From assembly GCA_946482045.1 (NCBI GenBank), contig CAMLPZ010000162.1, forward strand, positions 1-9,451: 9,451 nt of DNA, written 5' to 3'. The translations under genes and the position numbers were made by a program. Source of the DNA: an uncultured Asticcacaulis sp. GTDB lineage: Bacteria > Pseudomonadota > Alphaproteobacteria > Caulobacterales > Caulobacteraceae. The notes under the pieces are model-generated. The model searched no databases. It was given only the letters and a program-made list of their open reading frames with translations, and was not told where the DNA came from. This document shows positions 1 to 6,934 of this stretch, in pieces. The first letter of the stretch is position 1. Every line of letters starts with the position of its first letter.

Positions 1-35
1 TCATTTGCGGAGCAAATGACGGAAGGGGATCTTCC
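1..35 (-). terminator. Paired small hairpins after the GH85 gene
   Basis: Two perfect inverted repeats lie directly downstream of the GH85 stop codon. The first is GGAAG/CTTCC (21-25 with 31-35, 5-nt loop). The second is TCATTTGC/GCAAATGA (1-8 with 12-19, 3-nt loop). Read on the minus strand they are the first structures an RNA polymerase leaving the operon would meet, so they may end the transcript. The window stops before any U-tract could be seen, so a terminator is an inference; the 8-bp element could also be a dispersed intergenic repeat. Confidence 0.4.
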
Positions 36-36
36 T

Positions 37-2211
37 TTAAGCCCAATTGAAGATAGTCGTCGCTGATGGCGCCGGTGTTGCGCCTCTGGTTAAAGGCGTC
101 AGCGAAATCACTGTCGCCGCTGACTTTCCGCGCGCCAGGTTGGCGACATAGTAGGCGTTGCCGCTGATCCGGCCGAGCCAGACACGGTCAGCAAACAGGT
201 CATAGGCATCGACAGCCGCATCCGCCGTCCATTGCAGGCGCAGTTCGGCAGACTTGCCGCCAGAAAGGACGCGCGCTTTTTCAATGCGGAAGCCTTGCGG
301 TGCGGTAGGTGCCGCCACTGGCGCATCGCTTAACGACAGCTCCCCGATGTTGACCGCGTACGCGCCCGTACCTTCAAAGCCGAGCGATACGGTCACCAAC
401 GTCCGGCCGGCGAACTTACCAAGGGCTTGGTTCCAGCGCAGCCAGCCGTTTTTCAGCGCCTTGCCACCCGAAACATCGACCCACTCAACCTGCGTCGGCG
501 CATCCTTGAAGCTGAGGCCGACCTTCATGCGACCTTTGGTGCCGCCCTTGTAGACCAGGCCGACCGTAGACGATGCCGACAGCGCCACCTCAGTCTTATA
601 GAGCCGCACCTCGGTCGGTTGATCGAGCGTACCGGCAACGCGCAGCGAAGAGCCGCCGTCCCACGCATCCGTAAAGTCGTAATCGACGTCGAGCGTTGCA
701 CCCTTGGTCCACCACGCCCAGCTTGGCAGGATATCCTGGATGCCGAGGTTGAACCATGCGGCCCCACCCGTCTGCACGCCCTCGTGGAAGAAGCGCGCGC
801 CTTCGCCGGTATTGAAGCGCGTGACGAAGGGCAGGGTGCCCACGACCGAGCGTTCGACGATGAAGTTGGCGACGCCATAGGTGATCGGCAGGCGAAGCTG
901 GTCGCTGGCCTGGCCGGGCGCCTGATAGTCGGTATAGACCTTGCGGCGTTCGGCATTGCCATAGATGGCCAGTTGCGCCGGGGTCGGGTTATTGCCATTG
1001 GCCGGGCTGCCCGTCTTGCCGGACCAGAAGCTCTGATGCAGGCGGTACCAGCTTTTGCGCACCAGATTGGGGTCGGTCAGGCTGAGCAGTTCGGTGCGGT
1101 CGGTCGCTGTCGGGTTTTTCAGCGCCTTCAACTGATCGACGCGGGCGCGGCGCATTTTGCGCAGTCCGTCCTCGACGCTGTAGATCTGAAGACCGCCCTG
1201 CGACGGGCCGCCATTCGGCGTAATGACGCGCGGCGCCACCAGGCCCATATAGCCGGGGCCGGGATAGAGTTGCAGACCGTAATAGATGTCATTTTGCTCA
1301 TAGCCGCCGCCAGTCTTTGCCGGATCGGCCAGTTCGCTCAGGGCGTGGCCCGAACAGCAGCCGCGCGTCAGGCCGTAATTGCTCCAGCCCTGGTCGATCA
1401 TCATCGAGTCGGCGCGCGGTTCCGATGCCTTGCGCTCGGTGCCATCGACGTGCGGCGGCCCCGGCCAAACGGATTTCACATCGGTATAACCGTCGTAATA
1501 CTGGATATGGAAGTCGCGTAAGCCCGCCTGCGCCGCCGCCGTCTTCATGTCGGCGATCAGGTCCTGGATGGCGCGGGCGTCTTTGGCCGTATAGCTCTCG
1601 AAATTGACGAAATAGCCGTCAAACCCGAAATACTGGCAGAGCTTGACCAGCTTTTTGGCGACTTCAGGGCGGGTCAGATCGGCGCCGTTGAACATGCGCA
1701 CATCGGGCTGGAAGATGCACCCCAAACAAATGGCGCCGTTGCGATGGGCGGCGTCGACCATGGCCGGATTGGGCACCAGGCCGGTTGTGTTCCAGCCGAC
1801 GACGACGTCCAGATATTGCCAGAAACGCTCAACGTGCGGGCGGCTTTTCGCGCCCGTCTGGTAGCGTTCGCGGTTGAGGTCCTCGTCCGGGCCTTCCAGG
1901 GTCAGGTAGGCCGCGAAGAGTGTCGCGGCGGAAACCTCGGGCTTCAGGCCCGGCTGCGCCTGAGTCGCGTTGAGTGGCGCGATGCGGGCGGCGCGCTTGA
2001 CGTGCGAACGGTAAAACGGCGCTGACGGATCGGTCTCGGGATCATAGACCTTGAAGACGTCCCAAGCCTCACCCGGCGCGTTGAGCGGATAGACCGGGCT
2101 TATGGACTGGCTGTCGGCGGCCTGGCTGAGGCCCGGCAGCAGGGCGGTGACCGCGGCGGTGGCGGCGGTCATGCGGAAGAACTGACGGCGGTCGGCGGAG
2201 AAATGGGACAT
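37..2211 (-). CDS. GH85 endo-beta-N-acetylglucosaminidase, Tat-exported
   Basis: Predicted secreted ENGase of 724 aa that hydrolyses the bond between the two core GlcNAc residues of N-glycans. A twin-arginine leader opens the protein (DRRQFF, residues 7-12, then an Ala-rich hydrophobic stretch ending near SQAA at 29-32), so export to the periplasm or beyond is expected. The GH85 domain covers about 85-500. The segment FDGYFVNFES (197-206) carries the family catalytic pair: Asn203, which orients the substrate acetamido group, and Glu205, the acid/base. FNTGEG (466-471) and a W-x-NLG-x-QD-x-LP-x-W segment (486-498) also match GH85. Residues about 505-630 look like a beta-sandwich carbohydrate-binding domain, and about 635-724 like a fibronectin-III-like domain. 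The gene starts 11 nt after the fucosidase stop and has no clear Shine-Dalgarno, which suggests one operon with translational coupling. No frameshift is seen. Family call is firm; exact glycan specificity is not readable. Confidence 0.93.
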   Translation of the reverse strand: MSHFSADRRQFFRMTAATAAVTALLPGLSQAADSQSISPVYPLNAPGEAWDVFKVYDPETDPSAPFYRSHVKRAARIAPLNATQAQPGLKPEVSAATLFAAYLTLEGPDEDLNRERYQTGAKSRPHVERFWQYLDVVVGWNTTGLVPNPAMVDAAHRNGAICLGCIFQPDVRMFNGADLTRPEVAKKLVKLCQYFGFDGYFVNFESYTAKDARAIQDLIADMKTAAAQAGLRDFHIQYYDGYTDVKSVWPGPPHVDGTERKASEPRADSMMIDQGWSNYGLTRGCCSGHALSELADPAKTGGGYEQNDIYYGLQLYPGPGYMGLVAPRVITPNGGPSQGGLQIYSVEDGLRKMRRARVDQLKALKNPTATDRTELLSLTDPNLVRKSWYRLHQSFWSGKTGSPANGNNPTPAQLAIYGNAERRKVYTDYQAPGQASDQLRLPITYGVANFIVERSVVGTLPFVTRFNTGEGARFFHEGVQTGGAAWFNLGIQDILPSWAWWTKGATLDVDYDFTDAWDGGSSLRVAGTLDQPTEVRLYKTEVALSASSTVGLVYKGGTKGRMKVGLSFKDAPTQVEWVDVSGGKALKNGWLRWNQALGKFAGRTLVTVSLGFEGTGAYAVNIGELSLSDAPVAAPTAPQGFRIEKARVLSGGKSAELRLQWTADAAVDAYDLFADRVWLGRISGNAYYVANLARGKSAATVISLTPLTRGATPAPSATTIFNWA

Positions 2212-2222
2212 GTTGGTTCTGC

Positions 2223-4313
2223 TTAACGGGTAATAATGCCGATTTTACCGACGGCGATCACCGGCTTGTCCTGCACGGCGTGCGGCAGGCGGATACGGAC
2301 ATAGCGGCCGGTCTTCGGTGAGGCAAAGCGTATGCGCTGTCCGGTCCGGTTGGCCGCGATGTTCGAGAATTCGCCATGGGCTGACATGTCGCCCCACTGT
2401 GCGCCATCGGCGCTGACCCAGACTTCGTAGCCGGCCGGTGGCCCCATGCGGTTGACGCGATCGATGCCGAGCGAAATGTTCTGTACGGGCGGGGCCAGGA
2501 CGAATCCCTTTATGTCGAGTGTCTCGCCAAGATCGATGATGGCTTCGATCGGCTGACCGTCAGGTCCGAAGAAAGTCTCGCCCTTAAGCAGTGCGTCGGG
2601 CGTGTCGATATTGGATTTGACGACGGTCCAATTTGCCGGCGACACGTCGAATTCGACGGTTGTCGCCGCGCTTGTCACACCTGTCCGTTCGTCACGGGCT
2701 ATAGCCTTGACGACACCGCCCCGCGTCAAGCCGAAGGGCGTCTGATAGGCTGTCGCGCTGGCGCCAGGCTCGCCGCCGTCGATGGTATAAAACAGGCCCT
2801 GTCCAGCCGCCGTGGCCGTCAGGGTGACCATGCCCTTGGCGTCGCGGCGGACAATGGGCTCTTCGAGGACCGGTGGCATGAGGAACAAGCCGAAATTACC
2901 GATCACCGGCGAGGCCGCTGCCGTCAGGATACGCAGGCGGACCTTAGAGGCCGTTACAGGCGCGGGCAGCCGTATCAGGCGTTGATGACCAATCGATGTA
3001 TGTCGGGCGACTTCGCGCCAGCCCTTGGCGTCAAAGACGTCGACGGCGTAATCATCGACGCGGACGCCGAGCCGGATGTCTTCTGAGAAACGAATAACAT
3101 CGAAGGTCCGCACGGCCGGCAGGGCGATTTCCGCCCAAGCGCCCGTGCGGTCGTCGTCCTTCGCTGCCCAGAATTTGCCCGGCTTGAGGATATTGGCGGC
3201 GGCGTAACCGTTGCCGAAGGCCGTGGAGGCGGTGACCGTGCCGCCGGTGGCGAGGTTGCGGGCAAAGGTTTTATCGATGATCGCCTTCCAGGCCTTCAGC
3301 GAGGCGACATCGGCGTCCGGCACGCGGCCACGGCGGTCCGGCGCCAGGTTGAGCAGCAGGGTCGTGCCGCGGCCAATCGACTCGAAATAGACCTTGGTCA
3401 GGTTGGCCGGCGTTCTGGGCTGTTCGTCGGCATGCCAGAACCAGCCCGGCCGGATCGAGACATTGGTTTCGGCAGGATTCCAGATCGCACCGCCGCGTAC
3501 GCCTTTATTGCCCTTTTCCTGGGTGTAGGGCGTCGCGTCGACGGTCGGCCAGCACGGATCGCCGGCGTGCCCCTCTTCGTTGCCGACCCAGCGCACATCC
3601 ATATCCGCATCGGCGAACATGACGGCGTCCGGCTGGTTCTTGCGCACGATGGCGCGGACCTTGTCCCACTCATAATAGGTGGCGCCGTTGATACGGCGAG
3701 CCTCGCGGGCGCCGCCGTAATAGCCGTCGCCGCCATTGGCGCCGTCGAACCAGACTTCGAACAGTTTGCCGTACTGCGTCGTCAGCTCGCGCAATTGATT
3801 GTGGTAATATTCGACATAGGCCGGGCGGCCGTATTCGGCGTGGTTGCGGTCCCAAGGCGAGAGGTAGACACCAAAGGCCAGGCCGTGGCGCTTGCAGGCC
3901 TGCGCCATCTCGCCGACGATGTCGCCCTTGCCGTTCTTGTAGGGACTGTTTTTCACCGAATGCTCGGTATAGGCGCTGGGCCACAGACAGAAGCCATCAT
4001 GATGTTTCGCCGTCAGGATCAGGCCGGTCAGGCCGCCGGCCTTGGCCGCTTCGACGATCTGGTCGGCGCTGAAATCGGTCGGGTTGAACAGGTCGACGCT
4101 CTCGTCACCATAGCCCCATTCCCTGTCGGTAAAGGTGTTGATGGTGAAATGGACGAAGGCGTAGGCCGTGCGGTTGTGCCACCGGTACTGGCGCGGTGAC
4201 GGCGTGGCGCCATAGGCCTTAGGTGCGCCACCGGCGGCAAGCGCCGGTAGCGGCGCGCTTAAGGTCGCTGCGGTCCCGGCCAGGATGAGGTGGCGTCGCG
4301 TGAAACTCGTCAT
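2223..4313 (-). CDS. GH29 alpha-L-fucosidase, multidomain, Tat-type leader
   Basis: Predicted exported fucosidase of 696 aa. I start it at the ATG at 4313: AGGGG lies 7 nt upstream, and the leader TRRHLILAG followed by an Ala-rich stretch then begins at residue 5. A longer frame reaches 4361, but that ATG lies inside a candidate operator. The GH29 barrel spans about 30-345. HHDGF (104-108) and VWFDGANG (187-194) are family motifs, with Asp190 the expected nucleophile. AETN-x-SIRPGWFWH (281-294) places Glu282 as a candidate acid/base and resembles the GH29-B subfamily, which prefers alpha-1,3/1,4-linked fucose; this assignment is from memory and tentative. After the barrel come an F5/8-type (discoidin-like) domain (about 350-475), a CHB_HEX_C-like segment with YTIDGGEP near 513-520, and a second F5/8-type domain (about 560-694). 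It sits between a GntR gene and the GH85 gene, so fucose removal probably works together with core cleavage. Confidence 0.95.
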   Translation of the reverse strand: MTSFTRRHLILAGTAATLSAPLPALAAGGAPKAYGATPSPRQYRWHNRTAYAFVHFTINTFTDREWGYGDESVDLFNPTDFSADQIVEAAKAGGLTGLILTAKHHDGFCLWPSAYTEHSVKNSPYKNGKGDIVGEMAQACKRHGLAFGVYLSPWDRNHAEYGRPAYVEYYHNQLRELTTQYGKLFEVWFDGANGGDGYYGGAREARRINGATYYEWDKVRAIVRKNQPDAVMFADADMDVRWVGNEEGHAGDPCWPTVDATPYTQEKGNKGVRGGAIWNPAETNVSIRPGWFWHADEQPRTPANLTKVYFESIGRGTTLLLNLAPDRRGRVPDADVASLKAWKAIIDKTFARNLATGGTVTASTAFGNGYAAANILKPGKFWAAKDDDRTGAWAEIALPAVRTFDVIRFSEDIRLGVRVDDYAVDVFDAKGWREVARHTSIGHQRLIRLPAPVTASKVRLRILTAAASPVIGNFGLFLMPPVLEEPIVRRDAKGMVTLTATAAGQGLFYTIDGGEPGASATAYQTPFGLTRGGVVKAIARDERTGVTSAATTVEFDVSPANWTVVKSNIDTPDALLKGETFFGPDGQPIEAIIDLGETLDIKGFVLAPPVQNISLGIDRVNRMGPPAGYEVWVSADGAQWGDMSAHGEFSNIAANRTGQRIRFASPKTGRYVRIRLPHAVQDKPVIAVGKIGIITR

Positions 4314-4353
4314 GTCCATTCCCCTGTGTCCCGGTATTGCAGCGCCGGTCAAA

Positions 4354-4367
4354 TTGGTCATGACAAC
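4354..4367 (+). promoter_or_regulatory. Candidate GntR operator upstream of the fucosidase
   Basis: TTGGTCATGACAAC contains the perfect palindrome GTCATGAC. It matches the sites at 5193-5206 and 7908-7923 when these are aligned on the proper strand (consensus KTTGWYATGACMAA). It lies about 40 nt before the fucosidase start. A weak promoter (TTGCCA, 16 nt, TAAGTT on the minus strand, ending at the operator) is possible. The shared motif is seen directly; its use as an operator by either flanking GntR protein is inferred. Confidence 0.5.
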
Positions 4368-4420
4368 TTACCGCGACCATCGAGATTGGCAACGATAAAA
4401 ACAATTTTTCTTATGAAAAT

Positions 4421-5161
4421 TTAAGCGATGTGGCTCAATTCGGACATCAGGTCGTAAGCGTCGCCACGGTAATAGGACTGTGTGTATTCCGCCGGGCGGC
4501 CATCCGCCAGGAAGCCGCGCCGTTCGATCAGCAGGCCGGGAGAGCCGACGGGGATGTCCAAAAGCTGTGCCTGTTCGGCGTTAAAAGCCACGGCGCGCAG
4601 GCGTTGCAGGGCGCGGACCGGACGCGTGCCGGCGGCTTCAAGCGCCTCATAGAGCGAGTTCGTGACGGCATCGAGCGACGGCAGGCAGTTGGCCGGCACG
4701 GTGGCGTAGTCGAGCCCCATCGAAGTGCCGTCGGCAAAACGCATGCGGTTAAAGCGGAAGACCGTGGTTCCGGGCGACAGGCCCATGGCCAGCGCCTCCT
4801 CCGGATTGACCAGGCCCGCCGACTTCGACAGCCACTTGCTTGAGGGCACGCGGCCGCGCGAAATCATGTCTTCCGTGAAGGATGACATCTTGGAATAGCT
4901 CTTTTCGACGCGCTTGTTGACGAAGGTGCCGGCGCCCTGACGGCGCGTCAGAAGGCCCTCGTAGACCAGTCCGTCGACCGCCTTGCGCACGGTGATCCGC
5001 GAGACATTGAACTCCTCGGCCAGCTCGCGCTCGGTCGGAATGGCGGCGTCCGGTGCCAGCTTGCGGCTGGTGATGGCGTCCCTTAGCGTATCCTGCAACT
5101 GGAGATAAAGGCTTGCAGCCTTGGCGCCCGGTTCGGCTGGCGCACGCTTGGTTGACGACAT
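4421..5161 (-). CDS. GntR-family regulator, HutC/UTRA type (copy 1)
   Basis: Transcription factor of 246 aa. The ATG at 5161 is chosen because GGGAG lies 5 nt upstream; the frame is open further back only to a TTG at 5206. An N-terminal winged helix-turn-helix occupies about 18-82, with RELAEEFNVSRITVRKA (45-61) as HTH and RRQGAGTFV (73-81) as wing. A C-terminal UTRA ligand domain occupies about 95-240, including PVRALQRLRA, LLIERR and the terminal YYRGD. HutC-type regulators with UTRA domains generally bind small effectors, and several control GlcNAc use (NagR/NagQ, DasR) by sensing sugar phosphates. That role fits the neighbours but the effector is not readable. The fucosidase gene follows after about 107 nt. 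Two copies of the candidate operator core lie in its own promoter region, so autoregulation is likely. It is a clear paralogue of the next upstream regulator. Confidence 0.93.
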   Translation of the reverse strand: MSSTKRAPAEPGAKAASLYLQLQDTLRDAITSRKLAPDAAIPTERELAEEFNVSRITVRKAVDGLVYEGLLTRRQGAGTFVNKRVEKSYSKMSSFTEDMISRGRVPSSKWLSKSAGLVNPEEALAMGLSPGTTVFRFNRMRFADGTSMGLDYATVPANCLPSLDAVTNSLYEALEAAGTRPVRALQRLRAVAFNAEQAQLLDIPVGSPGLLIERRGFLADGRPAEYTQSYYRGDAYDLMSELSHIA

Positions 5162-5192
5162 GGAGGCTCCCGACTCACGACTGAAATGATGC

Positions 5193-5206
5193 GTTGATAT
5201 GACCAA
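5193..5206 (-). promoter_or_regulatory. Candidate operator in the leader of GntR copy 1
   Basis: On the minus strand this reads TTGGTCATATCAAC, identical at 12 of 14 positions to the site before the fucosidase. It contains the imperfect palindrome TTGGT-CAT-ATCAA. It lies about 30 nt before the ATG at 5161, downstream of a candidate -10 element, a position suited to autorepression. A further TGTCATAT core is at 5229-5236 on the same strand. Confidence 0.5.
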
Positions 5207-5226
5207 ACATACATACGTGTTATTTC

Positions 5227-5255
5227 ACATATGACAGTTGGTACTATTGCATCAA
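5227..5255 (-). promoter_or_regulatory. Candidate sigma70-type promoter for GntR copy 1
   Basis: On the minus strand, TTGATG (5250-5255) and ATATGT (5227-5232) are separated by 17 nt. An inverted pair GTTGGT/ATCAAC (5237-5242 with 5251-5256, 8-nt spacer) overlaps it and could be an additional protein-binding site. The TGTCATAT core (5229-5236) overlaps the -10. The -10 match is modest, so this is a placement by eye. Confidence 0.3.
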
Positions 5256-5319
5256 CTCCAATAATGACAGGTAAAGTCTCCCCGTACATGTTTTTTACCG
5301 GAACGCCTGCGCGGACCGC

Positions 5320-6051
5320 CTAGGACAGGGTGATTTCCGCCATCAGGTCGGACATATCCCCGCGATACCAGGCTTTTGTCAGTTCAGCGGTGCGACCGTC
5401 GTCGAGGAAGCTGCGGCGTTCGATCAGGAAGCCCGGGACGCCGGCGGGGACGCCCAGGAGATCGGCCTCAAAGGATTGCAGGGGGACGGCGCGCAGACGC
5501 TGGAGGGCGCGCACAGGCGTCATCCCGCAGGCCCTAAGGGTGTCCTCAAGCGATTCGGCGACGTCCAGCGCACCCTTGCCGGGATATTGCGGCACCAGGG
5601 TCACCTCGACACCAACGGCCGTATCGGATGCATAGCGCACCCGCTTCAGGCGATGGACGCGCGCGCCGGGCGCCAGGCCCAGCATCATGGATTCGTCGGC
5701 GGAAACGGTCCCGCTTTCCGTCATGAGCCAGACGCTGCGGGCATCCGGGCTGTTCTTCATGATATTCTCGGTGAAGGAGAAGCCACCATTGGCGGCCGCG
5801 GGCCGTGACGCTATGAAGGTGCCGGCGCCACGGCGGCGCACAAGCAGGCCTTCGCGTTCAAGGTCCGACAACGCCTTGCGGACCGTCAGGCGCGACACAC
5901 CATACTTTTCCGCCAGGGCACGTTCGGTTGGCAAAGCAGCGTCGCCGGCATATTCGCCGTTGCGAATGCCGTCGCGCAGGATGCGCTCGACCTGCATGTA
6001 CAGGGGGCCATGACGCGGTTCCGAACTATCTATGGCCGAGAAGAATGTCAT
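5320..6051 (-). CDS. GntR-family regulator, HutC/UTRA type (copy 2)
   Basis: Transcription factor of 243 aa. The ATG at 6051 is strongly supported by AAGGAG 6 nt upstream; the frame stays open to 6159, but that extension would translate a leader and part of a terminator hairpin. The winged HTH (about 17-81) has RALAEKYGVSRLTVRKA (44-60) and RRRGAGTFI (72-80). A UTRA domain (about 95-238) has PVRALQRLRA, FLIERR and WYRGD near its end. Recognition-helix residues are almost the same as in copy 1 (SRLTVRKA against SRITVRKA), so their DNA targets may overlap; the UTRA halves differ more, which would allow different effectors. The gene lies between the kinase-cutC terminator and copy 1, with a 158-nt gap to copy 1. 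The leader has its own inverted repeat (6075-6100) rather than the shared motif. Family call is firm; ligand unknown. Confidence 0.93.
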   Translation of the reverse strand: MTFFSAIDSSEPRHGPLYMQVERILRDGIRNGEYAGDAALPTERALAEKYGVSRLTVRKALSDLEREGLLVRRRGAGTFIASRPAAANGGFSFTENIMKNSPDARSVWLMTESGTVSADESMMLGLAPGARVHRLKRVRYASDTAVGVEVTLVPQYPGKGALDVAESLEDTLRACGMTPVRALQRLRAVPLQSFEADLLGVPAGVPGFLIERRSFLDDGRTAELTKAWYRGDMSDLMAEITLS

Positions 6052-6068
6052 GACGTCTCCTTCTGGAG

Positions 6069-6110
6069 CGATATGGCGAAAAGTGTGAGCGGTTTTCGCC
6101 TCAAATATCG
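6069..6110. promoter_or_regulatory. Composite inverted repeat in the leader of GntR copy 2
   Basis: GGCGAAAA (6075-6082) and TTTTCGCC (6093-6100) form a perfect 8-bp inverted repeat with a 10-nt spacer. Outside it, CGATAT (6069-6074) and ATATCG (6105-6110) form a second pair, offset by 4 nt on one side. The element lies between the copy 2 start and the upstream terminator, where a promoter must be, so an operator is plausible. It could also fold as an RNA hairpin in the leader. Confidence 0.4.
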
Positions 6111-6113
6111 CGA

Positions 6114-6169
6114 CAAAACAAAAATTTAGATCGGAATGATTGCTTCCATTTAAAATCATTCCGATCTAA
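6114..6169 (-). terminator. Intrinsic terminator of the kinase-cutC operon
   Basis: TTAGATCGGAATGATT (6126-6141) and its exact complement (6154-6169) make a perfect 16-bp stem with a 12-nt loop. On the minus strand it begins directly after the cutC stop codon and is followed by a T-rich tail (ATTTTTGTTTTG, 6114-6125). This is the layout of a rho-independent terminator, though the stem is richer in A/T than usual. It separates cutC from the GntR copy 2 gene, so the two are probably separate transcription units. Confidence 0.8.
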
Positions 6170-6934
6170 TCAGCGACCAGCCGCGGCCGCGGCTGGCGCG
6201 CGTCGTACGGCATTACTGAGCAGCGTCACAAGCCGGGGATCGGTCTGACGCAGGTCGGGATCGGCAAAGCCGAAACGGACGGCGTCCGTGTCGGGGCTGG
6301 GTTCTACGCGGCTGCACGAGGCGTGGACCGCCTTGACGCCGGTAAGGCGGATGATGTCGCTGACCGTATCGGCCGTGACGCCGACGCCCGCGATGATCTC
6401 GGTCGCGCCGCCACCGGGCAGAGCGCTGGCTGCCACCAGCCGCGAGATGGCCTCCGTACCGGCCATGGCGGTGTCCGCGCCGCCCGAGGTCAGGACCGCA
6501 TCGATCGCCAGCGACTGCACGATCGCAAGAGCTTCGAGCTGATCCGGCACCAGGTCGAAACTGCGGTGCAGGGTCAGCTTCAGCGCGAGTGCACGGGCGT
6601 GGTGCGCCAGGCGCTCGAGCAAGGCAACGTCCAGCGCGCCATTGGCATGATTACAGCCGATTACCACCCCTTCCAGGCCCATCATGGCGACGGCATCGAT
6701 ATCGTGCAGCATGACAGAGGCTTCGGCCTCGGTATAGATGAAGTCGCCCTGGCGGGGGCGGATCATGGCTCGTGTCGGACAGCCTGTTGCTGCGGCCATG
6801 CGCATCAGGCCGAGGTTGGGCGTCAGTCCGCCGACGCCAAGGCTGGCGCACAGTTCGATACGGTCGGCGCCGTAGCGGGTCGCGACAATCAGGCCCTCCG
6901 GCGTGTCGACACAGATTTCGAGCAGGGCCGTCAT
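6170..6934 (-). CDS. cutC: CutC-family TIM-barrel protein
   Basis: Cytoplasmic protein of 254 aa, full length for the CutC family (Pfam CutC, TIM barrel). Family segments seen in order are LEICVD (5-10), RIELCASLGVGGLTP (25-39), MIRPRQGDFIY (57-67), HRSFD (123-127), LTSGG (148-152) and an HASCS segment (204-208). The glycine-rich stretch near 182-186 reads AGVGV, where I expect a GGG-type sequence in relatives. The start overlaps the kinase stop as ATGA, with AAAGG upstream inside the kinase gene, so the two are translationally coupled. The family is named for a copper-tolerance phenotype in E. coli, but that phenotype was later attributed to the small RNA MicL encoded at the cutC 3' end, leaving the protein's activity unclear. 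Here the coupling to a sugar kinase in an N-glycan locus points to a carbohydrate role; that is inference. The C-terminal tail is Ala-rich and carries no motif. Confidence 0.92.
   Translation of the reverse strand: MTALLEICVDTPEGLIVATRYGADRIELCASLGVGGLTPNLGLMRMAAATGCPTRAMIRPRQGDFIYTEAEASVMLHDIDAVAMMGLEGVVIGCNHANGALDVALLERLAHHARALALKLTLHRSFDLVPDQLEALAIVQSLAIDAVLTSGGADTAMAGTEAISRLVAASALPGGGATEIIAGVGVTADTVSDIIRLTGVKAVHASCSRVEPSPDTDAVRFGFADPDLRQTDPRLVTLLSNAVRRAPAAAAAGR

Noticed and set aside
427..1521. Plus-strand frame of 364 codons opposite the GH85 gene
   Set aside because: GC-rich mirror of a real gene; Ala/Arg/Gly-rich with no domain, while the minus strand carries complete catalytic motifs.
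5270..5299. GGTAAA/TTTACC inverted repeat after GntR copy 2 as a terminator
   Set aside because: Only 6 bp, A/T-rich, with an 18-nt loop; no U-tract in the right place on the minus strand. Whether copies 2 and 1 are co-transcribed stays open.
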